NCBI RefSeq assembly: GCF_000156235.1 | Contig: NZ_DS996805.1 | Location: 496,001 to 560,000 of the forward strand | DNA from: Pseudovibrio sp000156235 | GTDB taxonomy: Bacteria; Pseudomonadota; Alphaproteobacteria; Rhizobiales; Stappiaceae | DNA length: 64,000 bases | Direction of reading: 5' to 3' | In this document: one piece after another, positions 53,954 to 61,971 of the stretch | Layout: every line of letters starts with the position of its first letter | Numbering within the stretch: the first letter of the stretch is position 1 | Notes under the pieces: model-generated | The model's input: only the letters and a program-made list of their open reading frames with translations | What the model was told of the DNA's origin: nothing | Database searches by the model: none | Position numbers and translations under genes: made by a program

Positions 53954-54116
53954 AGAAGGAAGGTAAGACGCTTTTCTTGATCCGGTGGGGAAGGGCTTTC
54001 GCCCTTACCCCGTTAGCTTAGGCTTTGAAAATCAGGGTGAATTCGATCGTGACACCGAAGAACCTGATTTTAAAACCCGCCTTCCGGATTTTCATATGCG
54101 TCTCACCTTCCTTTCT
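53954..54116. repeat. Complex palindromic element of about 165 nt
   Basis: Outer arms AGGAAGGT-a-AGACGC (53957-53971) and GCGTCT-c-ACCTTCCT (54098-54112) pair with one mismatch. Between them are two more perfect or near-perfect hairpins: GGGG-AAGGGC with GCCCTT-a-CCCC (about 53987-54011; on the minus strand the loop is GAAA, a GNRA tetraloop), and AAAATCAGG with CCTGATTTT (9 bp, around 54028-54071). The whole folds into a branched structure on either strand. It lies between convergent ydcF-like and mazG genes, and its minus strand encodes a small frame (54018-54095). It may be a mobile palindromic element, a structured RNA or an mRNA 3' structure. No known family was recognised. Confidence 0.65.
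54018..54095 (-). CDS. Small ORF of 25 codons inside the palindromic element
   Basis: A minus-strand frame starting MKIRKAGFKIRFFGV and ending FTLIFKA. AAGGTGA lies 7 nt before the ATG at 54095, an excellent ribosome-binding site for this strand. The peptide is basic and aromatic-rich and would be about 3 kDa. It begins 136 nt after the mazG stop, on the same strand, so it could be read from the mazG transcript. It is short enough to be a by-product of the inverted repeat, so the coding call is tentative. Confidence 0.38.
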   Translation of the reverse strand: MKIRKAGFKIRFFGVTIEFTLIFKA

Positions 54117-54231
54117 TTTTTGCCGAAGGTGAAGTCCTTCTGACCCGCCAACTATATCGTGTCGGTCAGTTTCATACAGCTAGAAATTGTAGTGGGTGTC
54201 TGAAACCCGTGAGGTGCTGTGTTGCCTCCGC

Positions 54232-55065
54232 TCACCTGGTCGGATCAAACTTCTTCGCCGCTTGCCAGTGGTTTTCCATTTCATCTAGGGACAGGTCTGC
54301 CAAGGGGCGGTTTTCGGCTTGGGCGGCGTCTTCGATGTGGGCGAAGCGGCGGCGGAACTTGGCGTTGGTGCGTTTGAGAGCGGCTTCCGGTTGGATTTCC
54401 AGATGGCGGGCAAGGTTGGCGATGGCGAAGAGAACGTCGCCGAGTTCATCTTCAATCTTCGCGCGGTCTGGTGCGTCTGCTTTTACCTCGTCAGTGAGCT
54501 CTTCCACTTCCTCTTTGATCTTGTCCAGAACAGGCTCGGCTGCTCCCCAGTCAAAGCCGACTTTTGAGGCGCGGTGCTGGAGTTTCTCGGCTTCTGTTAA
54601 TGCCGGGAATGCGGATGGAACTTCGTCCAAAAAGCGGGGTAGCTTTTCCGTCAGGCCCATTTGGGCGCGCTGCTGTTTGCGTTCCTGCTTTTCTTCTTCC
54701 TTGATGCGATCCCAGGTGCCTTTTGGAAAGCCTGCAGCTTTTTGCTCCTCATCACCAAACACGTGTGGGTGGCGGCGGATCATCTTTTTGGTGATCGCTT
54801 CCACCACGTCGCCAAAGGCAAATGCGTCTTCTTCTTCAGCCATACGAGAGTGATAGACAACTTGCAGGAGGAGGTCTCCCAGCTCTTCTTTCAGGTCGTG
54901 CAGGTCTTCGCGCTCGATGGCATCAGCGACTTCATAGGCCTCTTCGATTGTGTAGGGCGAAATGGTTTTGAAGTTCTGCTCCAGGTCCCATGGGCAGCCA
55001 GTCTCTGGTGTCCGCAGGGCCTTCATAATCTCGATAAGGCGGTCGATGTCTTGGGAAGGAAGCAT
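54232..55065 (-). CDS. mazG: Nucleoside triphosphate pyrophosphohydrolase MazG
   Basis: Hydrolyses NTPs to NMP and pyrophosphate, cleaning non-canonical nucleotides; 277 residues. Two MazG folds: the first has CPWDLEQNFKTISPYTIEEA with EELGDLLLQVVYHSRMAEE, the second EVEELTDEVKADAPDRAKIEDELGD-type residues. The ATG at 55065 follows CAGGA; codons upstream to 55104 are rejected. Its position near hfq-hflX is typical in alphaproteobacteria. Confidence 0.94.
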   Translation of the reverse strand: MLPSQDIDRLIEIMKALRTPETGCPWDLEQNFKTISPYTIEEAYEVADAIEREDLHDLKEELGDLLLQVVYHSRMAEEEDAFAFGDVVEAITKKMIRRHPHVFGDEEQKAAGFPKGTWDRIKEEEKQERKQQRAQMGLTEKLPRFLDEVPSAFPALTEAEKLQHRASKVGFDWGAAEPVLDKIKEEVEELTDEVKADAPDRAKIEDELGDVLFAIANLARHLEIQPEAALKRTNAKFRRRFAHIEDAAQAENRPLADLSLDEMENHWQAAKKFDPTR

Positions 55066-55344
55066 GTGTGTCCTGATGAGTAATGCCTGAATTTGGCGGC
55101 ACATTATCAGGGCGGTGGGGCGATGGCGAGGGATTTTGCGTGACTGTTCTCACCTGTATTTGCCCAGGTTGAGGTGCTGGTTAAAGTTAATAACTCTTAA
55201 CTTTAATAAATGTATGTAACATATTGATTTTTATAATTTTAGTGTTGAGGTGTGCGTTGCGTTTGGGGGCTTTGTTGCATTACTGTGTTTCAGGAGTTTG
55301 CGAAGGATGGCGGACTTAATCGATATTTGGGTGGGTGATCTGAG

Positions 55345-55740
55345 ATGATTGCGAAGGTTTCAGCCGTGTTGTTTTCCTGCATCGCGGTCTATTTGGTGTT
55401 CTTTCATATGGCTCTGGTCATTGGAATGCCTTGGGGCGCTTTGACCATGGGAGGTTTCGTTGAAGGTAGCCTTCCGTTGCCTATGAGGGCATTGTCGCTG
55501 CTTCAGGCCTTTATTGCTGTCTTCATGGCATGTTCTGTCTTGAAGCGGAGCGAAGTGGTTGCGTTCAGATGGCCGGCGTGGAGTTATTGGCTTGTGATTG
55601 TTATCTGCACGCTCAGCGTGGTTGGGAATGCTGCAACATCTTCAGAGGTGGAGCGCCAACTCGGGTTGCCAGTGACGATTGCGCTTCTGGTGACAGCCTT
55701 GTTGGCGGGAAGTTCTAAGTTGCTGCGCAAATCTGCTTAA
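55345..55740 (+). CDS. Four-helix membrane protein, unknown
   Basis: A 131-residue hydrophobic protein with about four membrane helices (2-27, 44-64, 77-97, 107-125) and a positive C-terminal end (SSKLLRKSA). The ATG at 55345 has only a weak purine stretch upstream. No family is recognised. A 240-nt gap with AT-rich sequence separates it from mazG, which is divergent. Confidence 0.7.
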   Translation: MIAKVSAVLFSCIAVYLVFFHMALVIGMPWGALTMGGFVEGSLPLPMRALSLLQAFIAVFMACSVLKRSEVVAFRWPAWSYWLVIVICTLSVVGNAATSSEVERQLGLPVTIALLVTALLAGSSKLLRKSA

Positions 55741-55827
55741 GGCTCATGTTCACTCGCGTGTAGCTGTGAGTGAAGTGCATCATGTAATGATTTATGTTTC
55801 TCGTTTAATAATTTGTTTTTGCAATAA

Positions 55828-55850
55828 AAAGGGCGCTGAGAGCGCCCTTT
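55828..55850. terminator. Bidirectional terminator
   Basis: A perfect 10-bp stem AAAGGGCGCT/AGCGCCCTTT with loop GAG between convergent genes. Confidence 0.85.
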
Positions 55851-55870
55851 CTGTTTCGTGCTCTGGACTG

Positions 55871-57232
55871 CTAGTCCAGGCTTTTGAGCACGTCCCGCAG
55901 GGTGCCGACCAGTGTGTCGATCTCGCTTTCGGAGATGATGAGCGGTGGTGACATTGCGATTGTGTCGCCGGTGGTGCGGATGAGAATGTTCTTCTCGTAG
56001 GCCTTGAGGAAGGCGGTGAACGCACGCTTGGTTGGCTCGCCTGCAATCGGTTCCAGCTCGACTGCGCCAATGAGGCCGATGTTGCGGATGTCGATCACGT
56101 GTGGGCAATCGCGCAGGGAGTGAAGTGCCTCCTGCCAGTACTCTGCCATCTTGGCACCACGTGTCAGCAGTTCCTCTTCAGCATAAACGTCCAGAGTTGC
56201 CAGTGCTGCTGCACACGCGAGTGGATGTGCTGAGTATGTGTAACCGTGGAACAGCTCGATGAGATGATCTGGGCCGGTCATGAACGCGTCATAGACTTTG
56301 GAGCTTGCAAACACTGCACCCATTGGCACAACGCCGCTGGTGAGGCCCTTAGCGGTGGTGACGAGGTCTGGAATGACGTCGAAGTAGTCCACGCCGAATG
56401 GGGTGCCGAGGCGGCCAAAGCCGGTGATGACTTCGTCAAAGATCAGCAGGATGCCATGTTCGTCACAGATATCGCGCAGACGCTTCAGGTAGCCTTCTGG
56501 CGGCAGGATCACACCTGCAGACCCCGCAACCGGTTCCACGATCACCGCTGCGATGGTGGATGGGTCGTGAAGCTGAATGAGGCGCATAAGGTCCTCGGCG
56601 TACTCAATGCCGTTTTTCGGAACGCCTTTGCTGAACTCATTGCCTGCGATGCCGTGGGTGTGGCGCATGTGGTCCACGCCAGCCAGCATTGCGCCGAACT
56701 GTTTGCGGTTGGCAACCATGCCGCCAACGGAAATGCCGCCGAAATTCACGCCGTGATAGCCACGCTCGCGACCGATCAGACGGGTGCGGGAGCCTTCGCC
56801 TCTGGCTTTGTGGTAAGCAAGCGCCATCTTGAGGGCTGTCTCAACGCTCTCGGAGCCGGAGTTGGTGTAGAACACGTGGTTCAGCGGGTCTGGCATCAGC
56901 GCTGCGAGACGGGCTGCGAGCTCGAACGATTTTGGATGTGCCATCTGGAAGGCTGGTGCGTAGTCCAGCTCAGCAACCTGCTGCTGTACGGCTTCAACGA
57001 TCTTCTGGCGACCATGGCCAGCGTTACAGCACCACAAGCCTGCTGTGCCGTCCAGAATCTGGCGGCCATCGGCGGAGGTGTAGTGCATATCCTTTGCCTT
57101 CACGAGAAGGCGTGGGTCTTTCTTGAACTGCCGGTTTGCCGTGAAAGGCATCCAGTAGGCATCAAGGTTGTTTGTGGTCAGGCCGGTGATCTGTTCGATC
57201 TCGTCCCGCGCCAGTGTGTTAGCCTCTGTCAT
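55871..57232 (-). CDS. Class III aminotransferase (omega-amino acid:pyruvate type)
   Basis: PLP enzyme of 453 residues. The N-terminal NNLDAYWMPFTANRQFKKDP and the GTAGLWCCNAGHGR motif are typical of beta-alanine/omega-amino acid:pyruvate transaminases. NSGSESVETALKMA and IFDEVITGFGR bind the cofactor. The catalytic Lys is K295 in TTAKGLTSG. Substrate could be beta-alanine, taurine or an amine. It is convergent with the small membrane protein and divergent from arfB. Confidence 0.92.
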   Translation of the reverse strand: MTEANTLARDEIEQITGLTTNNLDAYWMPFTANRQFKKDPRLLVKAKDMHYTSADGRQILDGTAGLWCCNAGHGRQKIVEAVQQQVAELDYAPAFQMAHPKSFELAARLAALMPDPLNHVFYTNSGSESVETALKMALAYHKARGEGSRTRLIGRERGYHGVNFGGISVGGMVANRKQFGAMLAGVDHMRHTHGIAGNEFSKGVPKNGIEYAEDLMRLIQLHDPSTIAAVIVEPVAGSAGVILPPEGYLKRLRDICDEHGILLIFDEVITGFGRLGTPFGVDYFDVIPDLVTTAKGLTSGVVPMGAVFASSKVYDAFMTGPDHLIELFHGYTYSAHPLACAAALATLDVYAEEELLTRGAKMAEYWQEALHSLRDCPHVIDIRNIGLIGAVELEPIAGEPTKRAFTAFLKAYEKNILIRTTGDTIAMSPPLIISESEIDTLVGTLRDVLKSLD

Positions 57233-57544
57233 TTCCCCTCCGATAACGCTTGAGACGAATATTGCTTGGTCGGCTGAGTGCCGTAATTATTTTACCCTCT
57301 GGTAGGATATGGGGTCGAGACTAGGTAGAAGACCTGACTAAATCAAGCGATATCAAACATATACGTGCATTATACGTTCGCCTATACCTGTGGTGGCGTA
57401 CGGTTTTGTTGGCTAAAACTTTGCAAAACTGAGGGCCTAGTATTATAGCGTGCTGTGTTGCTTTAAAGGTTGTTTTTTTGACCAAAGAGTAAAATTTCCT
57501 ATTTCAATCAATGCTATGCATGAGTGGTGCTACGGGCGGGCAAG
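57233..57544. promoter_or_regulatory. Divergent control region, aminotransferase / arfB
   Basis: About 312 nt with no gene. TATACG recurs near 57360-57380 (TATACGTGCATTATACGT), a short direct and near-palindromic repeat that could be a binding site. No promoter was assigned with confidence. Confidence 0.3.
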
Positions 57545-57979
57545 ATGAGTGAGCGCAAAAAAATAAAGGTGAACGAGCGCTTCTCGATCGAGGAGCGCGA
57601 CATCAAAGAAGATTTCATCCGGGCGTCGGGGCCGGGCGGTCAAAACGTGAATAAAGTGTCTTCTGCCGTGCAATTGCGATTCAATCTGGATGGAAATGCG
57701 ACTCTTCCGGATGATCTGAAGAGTCGTTTGCGCAAGATTGCGGGCTCACGTTTGACGCTGAAGGGGGAGATTGTTCTGACTGCTGATCGCTTCCGTACGC
57801 AGGAGCGTAACCGGGAGGATGCTCTGGAGCGTCTGCTGGAGCTTATTCGTAAAGCAGCCTATGTGCCAAAGACGCGCAAAGCCACTCGGCCAACACTTGC
57901 TTCCAAGCGCCGGCGGGTGGAGGGTAAGAAGCAGCGTGGCAGCATCAAGAAACTGCGCAGTTCCAAAAACTTTGACTAA
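57545..57979 (+). CDS. arfB: Alternative ribosome-rescue factor ArfB
   Basis: Peptidyl-tRNA hydrolase that frees ribosomes stalled without a stop codon; 144 residues. The catalytic GGQ is residues 31-33 in ASGPGGQNVNKVSSAVQL. A basic C-terminal tail (KRRRVEGKKQRGSIKKLR) matches the part that enters the empty mRNA channel. The ATG at 57545 follows GGGCGGG; a GTG at 57524 is possible but unneeded. Confidence 0.93.
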   Translation: MSERKKIKVNERFSIEERDIKEDFIRASGPGGQNVNKVSSAVQLRFNLDGNATLPDDLKSRLRKIAGSRLTLKGEIVLTADRFRTQERNREDALERLLELIRKAAYVPKTRKATRPTLASKRRRVEGKKQRGSIKKLRSSKNFD

Positions 57980-58113
57980 GGTGCGGATCTGCATAGATTA
58001 CCTACCAAAAATACAAAGAGATATTTATCAGGTATCGTAAGTCTTCAGCATGCTTTTTGATCTAGAAACTTTATGAAAATCAAACTGTTTGCTTAAGGCA
58101 GAGGCCCATCGCG

Positions 58114-58968
58114 ATGATGAATATCAATTTCAATTCAGACGATGAAGACAATCCCATTCATGCCGCGCTCAAGAAATTCCTGATCGACAGTCAGATACAA
58201 GACCTCAAAGAGGCCGGTAAGTTCGAAGAAGCTGAGCAGCTTGCCCTAAAACATGCAGATCTAGACTTAAATGCTATTGAGCAAGAGCAGCTCGCATCCG
58301 GTTCAAATGATGAGAATTTCACGCCGGACACCGTGCCTGAGCAGTGTGTGAGCACGACTTTCGATAAGTATGCAGACAATTTTGATCAGCACCTGACTAA
58401 GAAGCTTCATTATGCAGTGCCGGAGATTATCCAGGACAAGATTAGCAAGTTTACAGAAGAACAGTTTAAGCGGCTTCTGGATTTGGGGTGTGGTACTGGC
58501 CTATGTGCTGAAGCAATTGGTGATCGCGCATTACACAAGACCGGTGTGGACCTTTCAGAAGGTATGCTCATTCAGGCTGATGAGAAGCAGCTTTATGATG
58601 ATCTCTATCTGAAAGATGTCACGGAGTTCCTGGAGAATGACTGGGAGCCTCGTTGGGATCTGGTCATCGCCGGTGACACTTTTCCGTATCTTGGTGCTCT
58701 GGAGGATGCGGTTGCCGGCCTTGCGAAAAACATAGAAGCGAACGGCAAAGTCATCTTCACAACAGAGACTGCAGCAGATGAGGCTTTTACGGAAAAACCT
58801 TATGTGATGGGCAGCCGCGGTCGGTTTGCTCATTCTGCCCACTATCTACGTGAGTTGCTTGAGGCCAGTGGCTTTACGCTGATTGAGATTGAAGAAGTGA
58901 CGCCGCGCTTTGAAAATGGAGAGCCGGTTCAGGGACTTGTTGTTGTTGCTGAATATAAAGGCGCATGA
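58114..58968 (+). CDS. Class I SAM-dependent methyltransferase
   Basis: A 284-residue protein. The methyltransferase core starts with LLDLGCGTGLCAEAI (about residue 125) for S-adenosylmethionine binding, then GVDLSEGMLIQAD and DLVIAGDTFPYLGAL. The first 80 residues are acidic and helical (LKEAGKFEEAEQLALKHADL resembles a single TPR-like helical hairpin). The acidic, TPR-led layout is seen in a group of alphaproteobacterial methyltransferases of unclear target. ATG 58114 or the next codon starts the frame. Confidence 0.82.
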   Translation: MMNINFNSDDEDNPIHAALKKFLIDSQIQDLKEAGKFEEAEQLALKHADLDLNAIEQEQLASGSNDENFTPDTVPEQCVSTTFDKYADNFDQHLTKKLHYAVPEIIQDKISKFTEEQFKRLLDLGCGTGLCAEAIGDRALHKTGVDLSEGMLIQADEKQLYDDLYLKDVTEFLENDWEPRWDLVIAGDTFPYLGALEDAVAGLAKNIEANGKVIFTTETAADEAFTEKPYVMGSRGRFAHSAHYLRELLEASGFTLIEIEEVTPRFENGEPVQGLVVVAEYKGA

Positions 58969-59041
58969 GTTTAAGCCTCTTGTTTTCTTAAGAGGCTCAA
59001 TTGCTCTGCTGTAGTGGCGAAGTATCAGATAGTCCGGCTGA

Positions 59042-59485
59042 TTAGTCTTCTTCTTCCAGAATGCGCAGGGCCGCGTCCATGGCGAGCGTGTAACCGTGGG
59101 CGCCGAGGCCGCAGATCATGCCTTTTGCGACCTTGGAGATGTAAGAGGTGTGACGGAACTCTTCCCGCTGATGGATGTTTGAGAGGTGGAGTTCGATGAC
59201 CGGGCGCTCAACACTGGCGATCGCATCCATGATTGCAATGGAAGTGTGCGTGTAGGCGCCTGCATTAAGGACGATTGCAGTGCGGGACTGGCGGGTTTCG
59301 TGGATCCAGTCGATCAGCTCACCTTCATGGTTGGATTGCTTGCACTCTACCTCCACGCCGAGCTGTTTTGCGTGGGCGCGGCACTGATCCTCAATCTCAG
59401 CCAAAGTGATGGAGCCGTAAACTTCCGGCTGGCGCATTCCAAGCAGGTTCAGGTTCGGTCCATTGAGGATGAGGATCTTCTTCAT
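59042..59485 (-). CDS. aroQ: 3-dehydroquinate dehydratase, type II
   Basis: Third step of the shikimate pathway: dehydroquinate to dehydroshikimate; 147 residues, normal length. The catalytic Tyr is Y23 (PEVYG). NAGAYTHTSIAIMDAI and ELHLSNIHQREEFRHTS, with the active-site His, are conserved. The start is ATG at 59485. In many relatives it is followed by accB and accC, which are not adjacent here. Confidence 0.95.
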   Translation of the reverse strand: MKKILILNGPNLNLLGMRQPEVYGSITLAEIEDQCRAHAKQLGVEVECKQSNHEGELIDWIHETRQSRTAIVLNAGAYTHTSIAIMDAIASVERPVIELHLSNIHQREEFRHTSYISKVAKGMICGLGAHGYTLAMDAALRILEEED

Positions 59486-59523
59486 AAAAGCTCTCTGAAG
59501 TTGTGCGATGATCGTGTCTCACC

Positions 59524-60147
59524 TTAATGGCTTGAAAGCAGCTGAGACGCAAGGTCTTTGCTGTCGAGGCCGAGGGTAGACTTCAGTTCTTCCTTAAGGA
59601 TCTGCACGGCCATGTCTGGTGTCAGCTCAGTTTCCGGCAGGTTGGACACATCATAGAGATTGAACGCAAGGGACATGAGTTTCCATGCGGCAAGCTCAAC
59701 GGGCAGGGTGAGGGTGTACTCGCCAGTCTTTGCGCCTTCCCGCAGATTGCTGCAGAGCCATTGGTGGCTTTTGTTGGTTTCTTCTGCGTAGACGCGTGCG
59801 AGTTCGGGATCTCTGGTGGCCTCATCTGCCGCGCTGATCCAGATGGTGGTTTCGGCTTTTTCTTCCGATGTGGCGTTGAAGCTGATGAGGCGGAGCAGGG
59901 CCTGCGTTGGTGTCAGGTCTTTCGCGATTGAGATGCAATTGTCGCCATTCTTTTGTGAAAGGTAGCGCAAAGCTTCGCATTTCAGATCTGTCAGAGATTT
60001 GAAGTGGTGGTGAAGAATGCCGGTTGCTGCGCCGAGCTGTGTGGCTACCGCGCGGGTGGTGATACCGGCGAACCCTTTTTCCTTCACAACCTCCAGCGTT
60101 GCCAGAATGATTGCTTTGCGGCGTTCTTCTTTCGCCAGATAGGCCAT
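59524..60147 (-). CDS. TetR-family regulator, BetI-like
   Basis: Repressor of 207 residues. The helix-turn-helix is clear (VVKEKGFAGITTRAVATQLG, then TGILHHHFKSLTDLK). The C-terminal region, with NATSEEKAETTIWISAADEA and LAAWKLMSLAFNLYDV, has the BetI-type ligand-binding pattern. It is divergent from the MATE exporter, and the palindrome at 60217-60232 lies between them. The choline response of BetI is not implied here, since no bet genes are near. Confidence 0.9.
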   Translation of the reverse strand: MAYLAKEERRKAIILATLEVVKEKGFAGITTRAVATQLGAATGILHHHFKSLTDLKCEALRYLSQKNGDNCISIAKDLTPTQALLRLISFNATSEEKAETTIWISAADEATRDPELARVYAEETNKSHQWLCSNLREGAKTGEYTLTLPVELAAWKLMSLAFNLYDVSNLPETELTPDMAVQILKEELKSTLGLDSKDLASQLLSSH

Positions 60148-60183
60148 ATAGCGTTCCGTTTCGCGTCTTCAGATCTGTCATTC

Positions 60184-60212
60184 TTGACATACCATGAATT
60201 TGAGCGTATGTC
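60184..60212 (+). promoter_or_regulatory. Sigma-70-like promoter for MATE gene
   Basis: TTGACA at 60184-60189, 17 nt, then TATGTC at 60207-60212. The -35 is a perfect match; the -10 is weak. The transcription start would fall in the operator palindrome that follows. Confidence 0.4.
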
Positions 60213-60216
60213 CAAG

Positions 60217-60232
60217 TTGATCAATTGTTCAA
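60217..60232. promoter_or_regulatory. Operator-like palindrome for TetR regulator
   Basis: TTGATCAATTGTTCAA is symmetric at 14 of 16 positions. It sits between the divergent TetR and MATE genes, directly after the predicted -10, so a bound dimer would block the exporter promoter. Binding is inferred. Confidence 0.6.
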
Positions 60233-60296
60233 TTTATATTTCTTCTCAATTTTGATGGAAACGCGGGAGAGTGCTCTCGGACGTAAAGGTGAAACC

Positions 60297-61673
60297 ATGT
60301 CAGTGGCTATGGCAGATGAAAAGATGACTAAGGGACATCCGGCGAAAGAGTTTTTCCGGTTTGCGGTCCCGGCTGTGCTTGGCATGATCTCCATAGCCTC
60401 AGCCAGTATTGTCGACGGCATCTTTGTCGGCAATTTTGTTGGCTCAACCGCGCTGGCAGCTATCAGTCTGATTACGCCTATGTTTGCGCTCTACTTCGGC
60501 GTCGTGGTGATGCTGACGGTGGGTGCTGCTGTAATGGCGGGCAAGTTCATTGGTGAGAAGAGGGAGCGGGATGCTTCCAACATCTTCATGAAGGCCCTGA
60601 TCAGCGTTCTGGTGTTCTCCATTGGTTTTGCATTTTTGCTGCTTGCGTTTACGCCTGCTGCTGCGCGCATTCTTGGTGCTAATACAGAAACAGCTGAGAT
60701 GGTGGAGACTTACATCTTCACAGTAGCGTGGTTCTTTCCCGGCCTGAGCCTCGCTGTTGCCCTGTCGCATTTCGTTCGTGTTGACGGGCGGCCCAACTTT
60801 TCTCTGGCGGGCATGGTGATGATCACCGTGGTCAATATTGTGCTGGATGCCTGGATGATCGGATATCTGGGATGGGGCGTTTGGGGTGCTGCACTGGCGA
60901 CCGGCCTTGCCAGTCAGGCAGGGATGCTGTTTTTGCTGCTGCACTTTGCCAACAAGAAAGCTAAACTGTGTTTCCTGAAGCCTTACGGTTCCTGGAGAGC
61001 GATGTACACTGCGGCCTATAACGGCCTATCTGAGTTCATCAATGAAAGCTCCGGCGGCATCGTGGCGTTTTTGTTCAACTGGATCCTGATTACTGAAGTC
61101 GGTGCACAGGGCGTGGCGGCTTTCACCATCGTGAACTATCTGTTCTTCACTGGCATCATGGTGTTTTACGGTGTGAGTGAGGGGCTTGGTCCTCTGGTGA
61201 GTGTGAACTTCGGCGCGCGAAAGCCTCGGCGGATCTATCATTTCTTGTCGCTTGGCGTGGGTACCAACCTGTTTGTCGGGCTGTTGCTGGCGAGCTTGCT
61301 GATCTTCCAGCCTATGTTGCTGGCAAGTGCCTTTGTTGGTGATGCGGATGAGGCCACCTTGAAGCTCACCCTCGAGATTATTGGTGTGATCTGGCCCGTG
61401 TTCTTGTTCAACGGCGTCAATATTGCGTTTTCCGGTTACTTTACCGGCATGCATTGTGCGACCCAATCGGCACTGATTGCCATGTCGCGTTCACTGGTGA
61501 TGCCATTGGTGCTGATTGTGGCACTGTGGTTTTTCATCGGCCCAATGAGCGTGTTCTATGCTCTGCCTGTAGCTGAAGCGCTGACGCTTGGTATGACGCT
61601 TTTGATGTTCTCGCAGAAAAAGCCGCACTGGATACTTTGGCAGAGCCGGCGCACAGCTTCCGGCGCTGCTTAG
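60297..61673 (+). CDS. MATE-family efflux transporter
   Basis: Inner-membrane multidrug/toxin antiporter of 458 residues with about twelve membrane segments in two halves. The N-terminal FFRFAVPAVLGMISIASASIVDGIFVGNFVG and mid-chain FVRVDGRPNFSLAGMVM are typical of MATE proteins. The ATG at 60297 follows AAAGGTGA; an in-frame ATG at 60255 lacks such a site. Divergent TetR gene and operator suggest drug- or metabolite-induced export. Confidence 0.92.
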   Translation: MSVAMADEKMTKGHPAKEFFRFAVPAVLGMISIASASIVDGIFVGNFVGSTALAAISLITPMFALYFGVVVMLTVGAAVMAGKFIGEKRERDASNIFMKALISVLVFSIGFAFLLLAFTPAAARILGANTETAEMVETYIFTVAWFFPGLSLAVALSHFVRVDGRPNFSLAGMVMITVVNIVLDAWMIGYLGWGVWGAALATGLASQAGMLFLLLHFANKKAKLCFLKPYGSWRAMYTAAYNGLSEFINESSGGIVAFLFNWILITEVGAQGVAAFTIVNYLFFTGIMVFYGVSEGLGPLVSVNFGARKPRRIYHFLSLGVGTNLFVGLLLASLLIFQPMLLASAFVGDADEATLKLTLEIIGVIWPVFLFNGVNIAFSGYFTGMHCATQSALIAMSRSLVMPLVLIVALWFFIGPMSVFYALPVAEALTLGMTLLMFSQKKPHWILWQSRRTASGAA

Positions 61674-61732
61674 ATCATTCAGATTTTACTGATTGAGTCT
61701 TTTGGTGGTAAAGTAACTTTAACGTAAGGCGC

Positions 61733-61764
61733 ACGGGGTTTTGCTTACATAAGCAAGGCCCCGT
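61733..61764. terminator. Hairpin between MATE gene and aminotransferase
   Basis: ACGGGG-tt-TTGCTTA pairs with TAAGCAA-gg-CCCCGT (13 bp, one 2x2 internal loop), followed by CTAATTTTA. A terminator for the MATE gene is likely. Confidence 0.65.
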
Positions 61765-61971
61765 CTAATTTTATTGCCGGAATTTGTAGTAAAATATCCT
61801 GTCTCTCTTTTGTGCGGGTGTTCCTGATCACAATCTGGAGATATTTCATAGTTTTTTATGGACAAGTACTTTGACGTAGGCAATGTGGTGCCTGTGCAAA
61901 TTGTCACGCGTAGTTTTGCGTGTCTATGGACGGTCATTCGAACAACAGAGCTACAGCCCGGAGGCTGTATA

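Noticed and set aside
61858..61971. N-terminal extension of the second class III aminotransferase
   Set aside because: CGGAGG sits before the ATG at 61972, and the upstream residues do not match the family.
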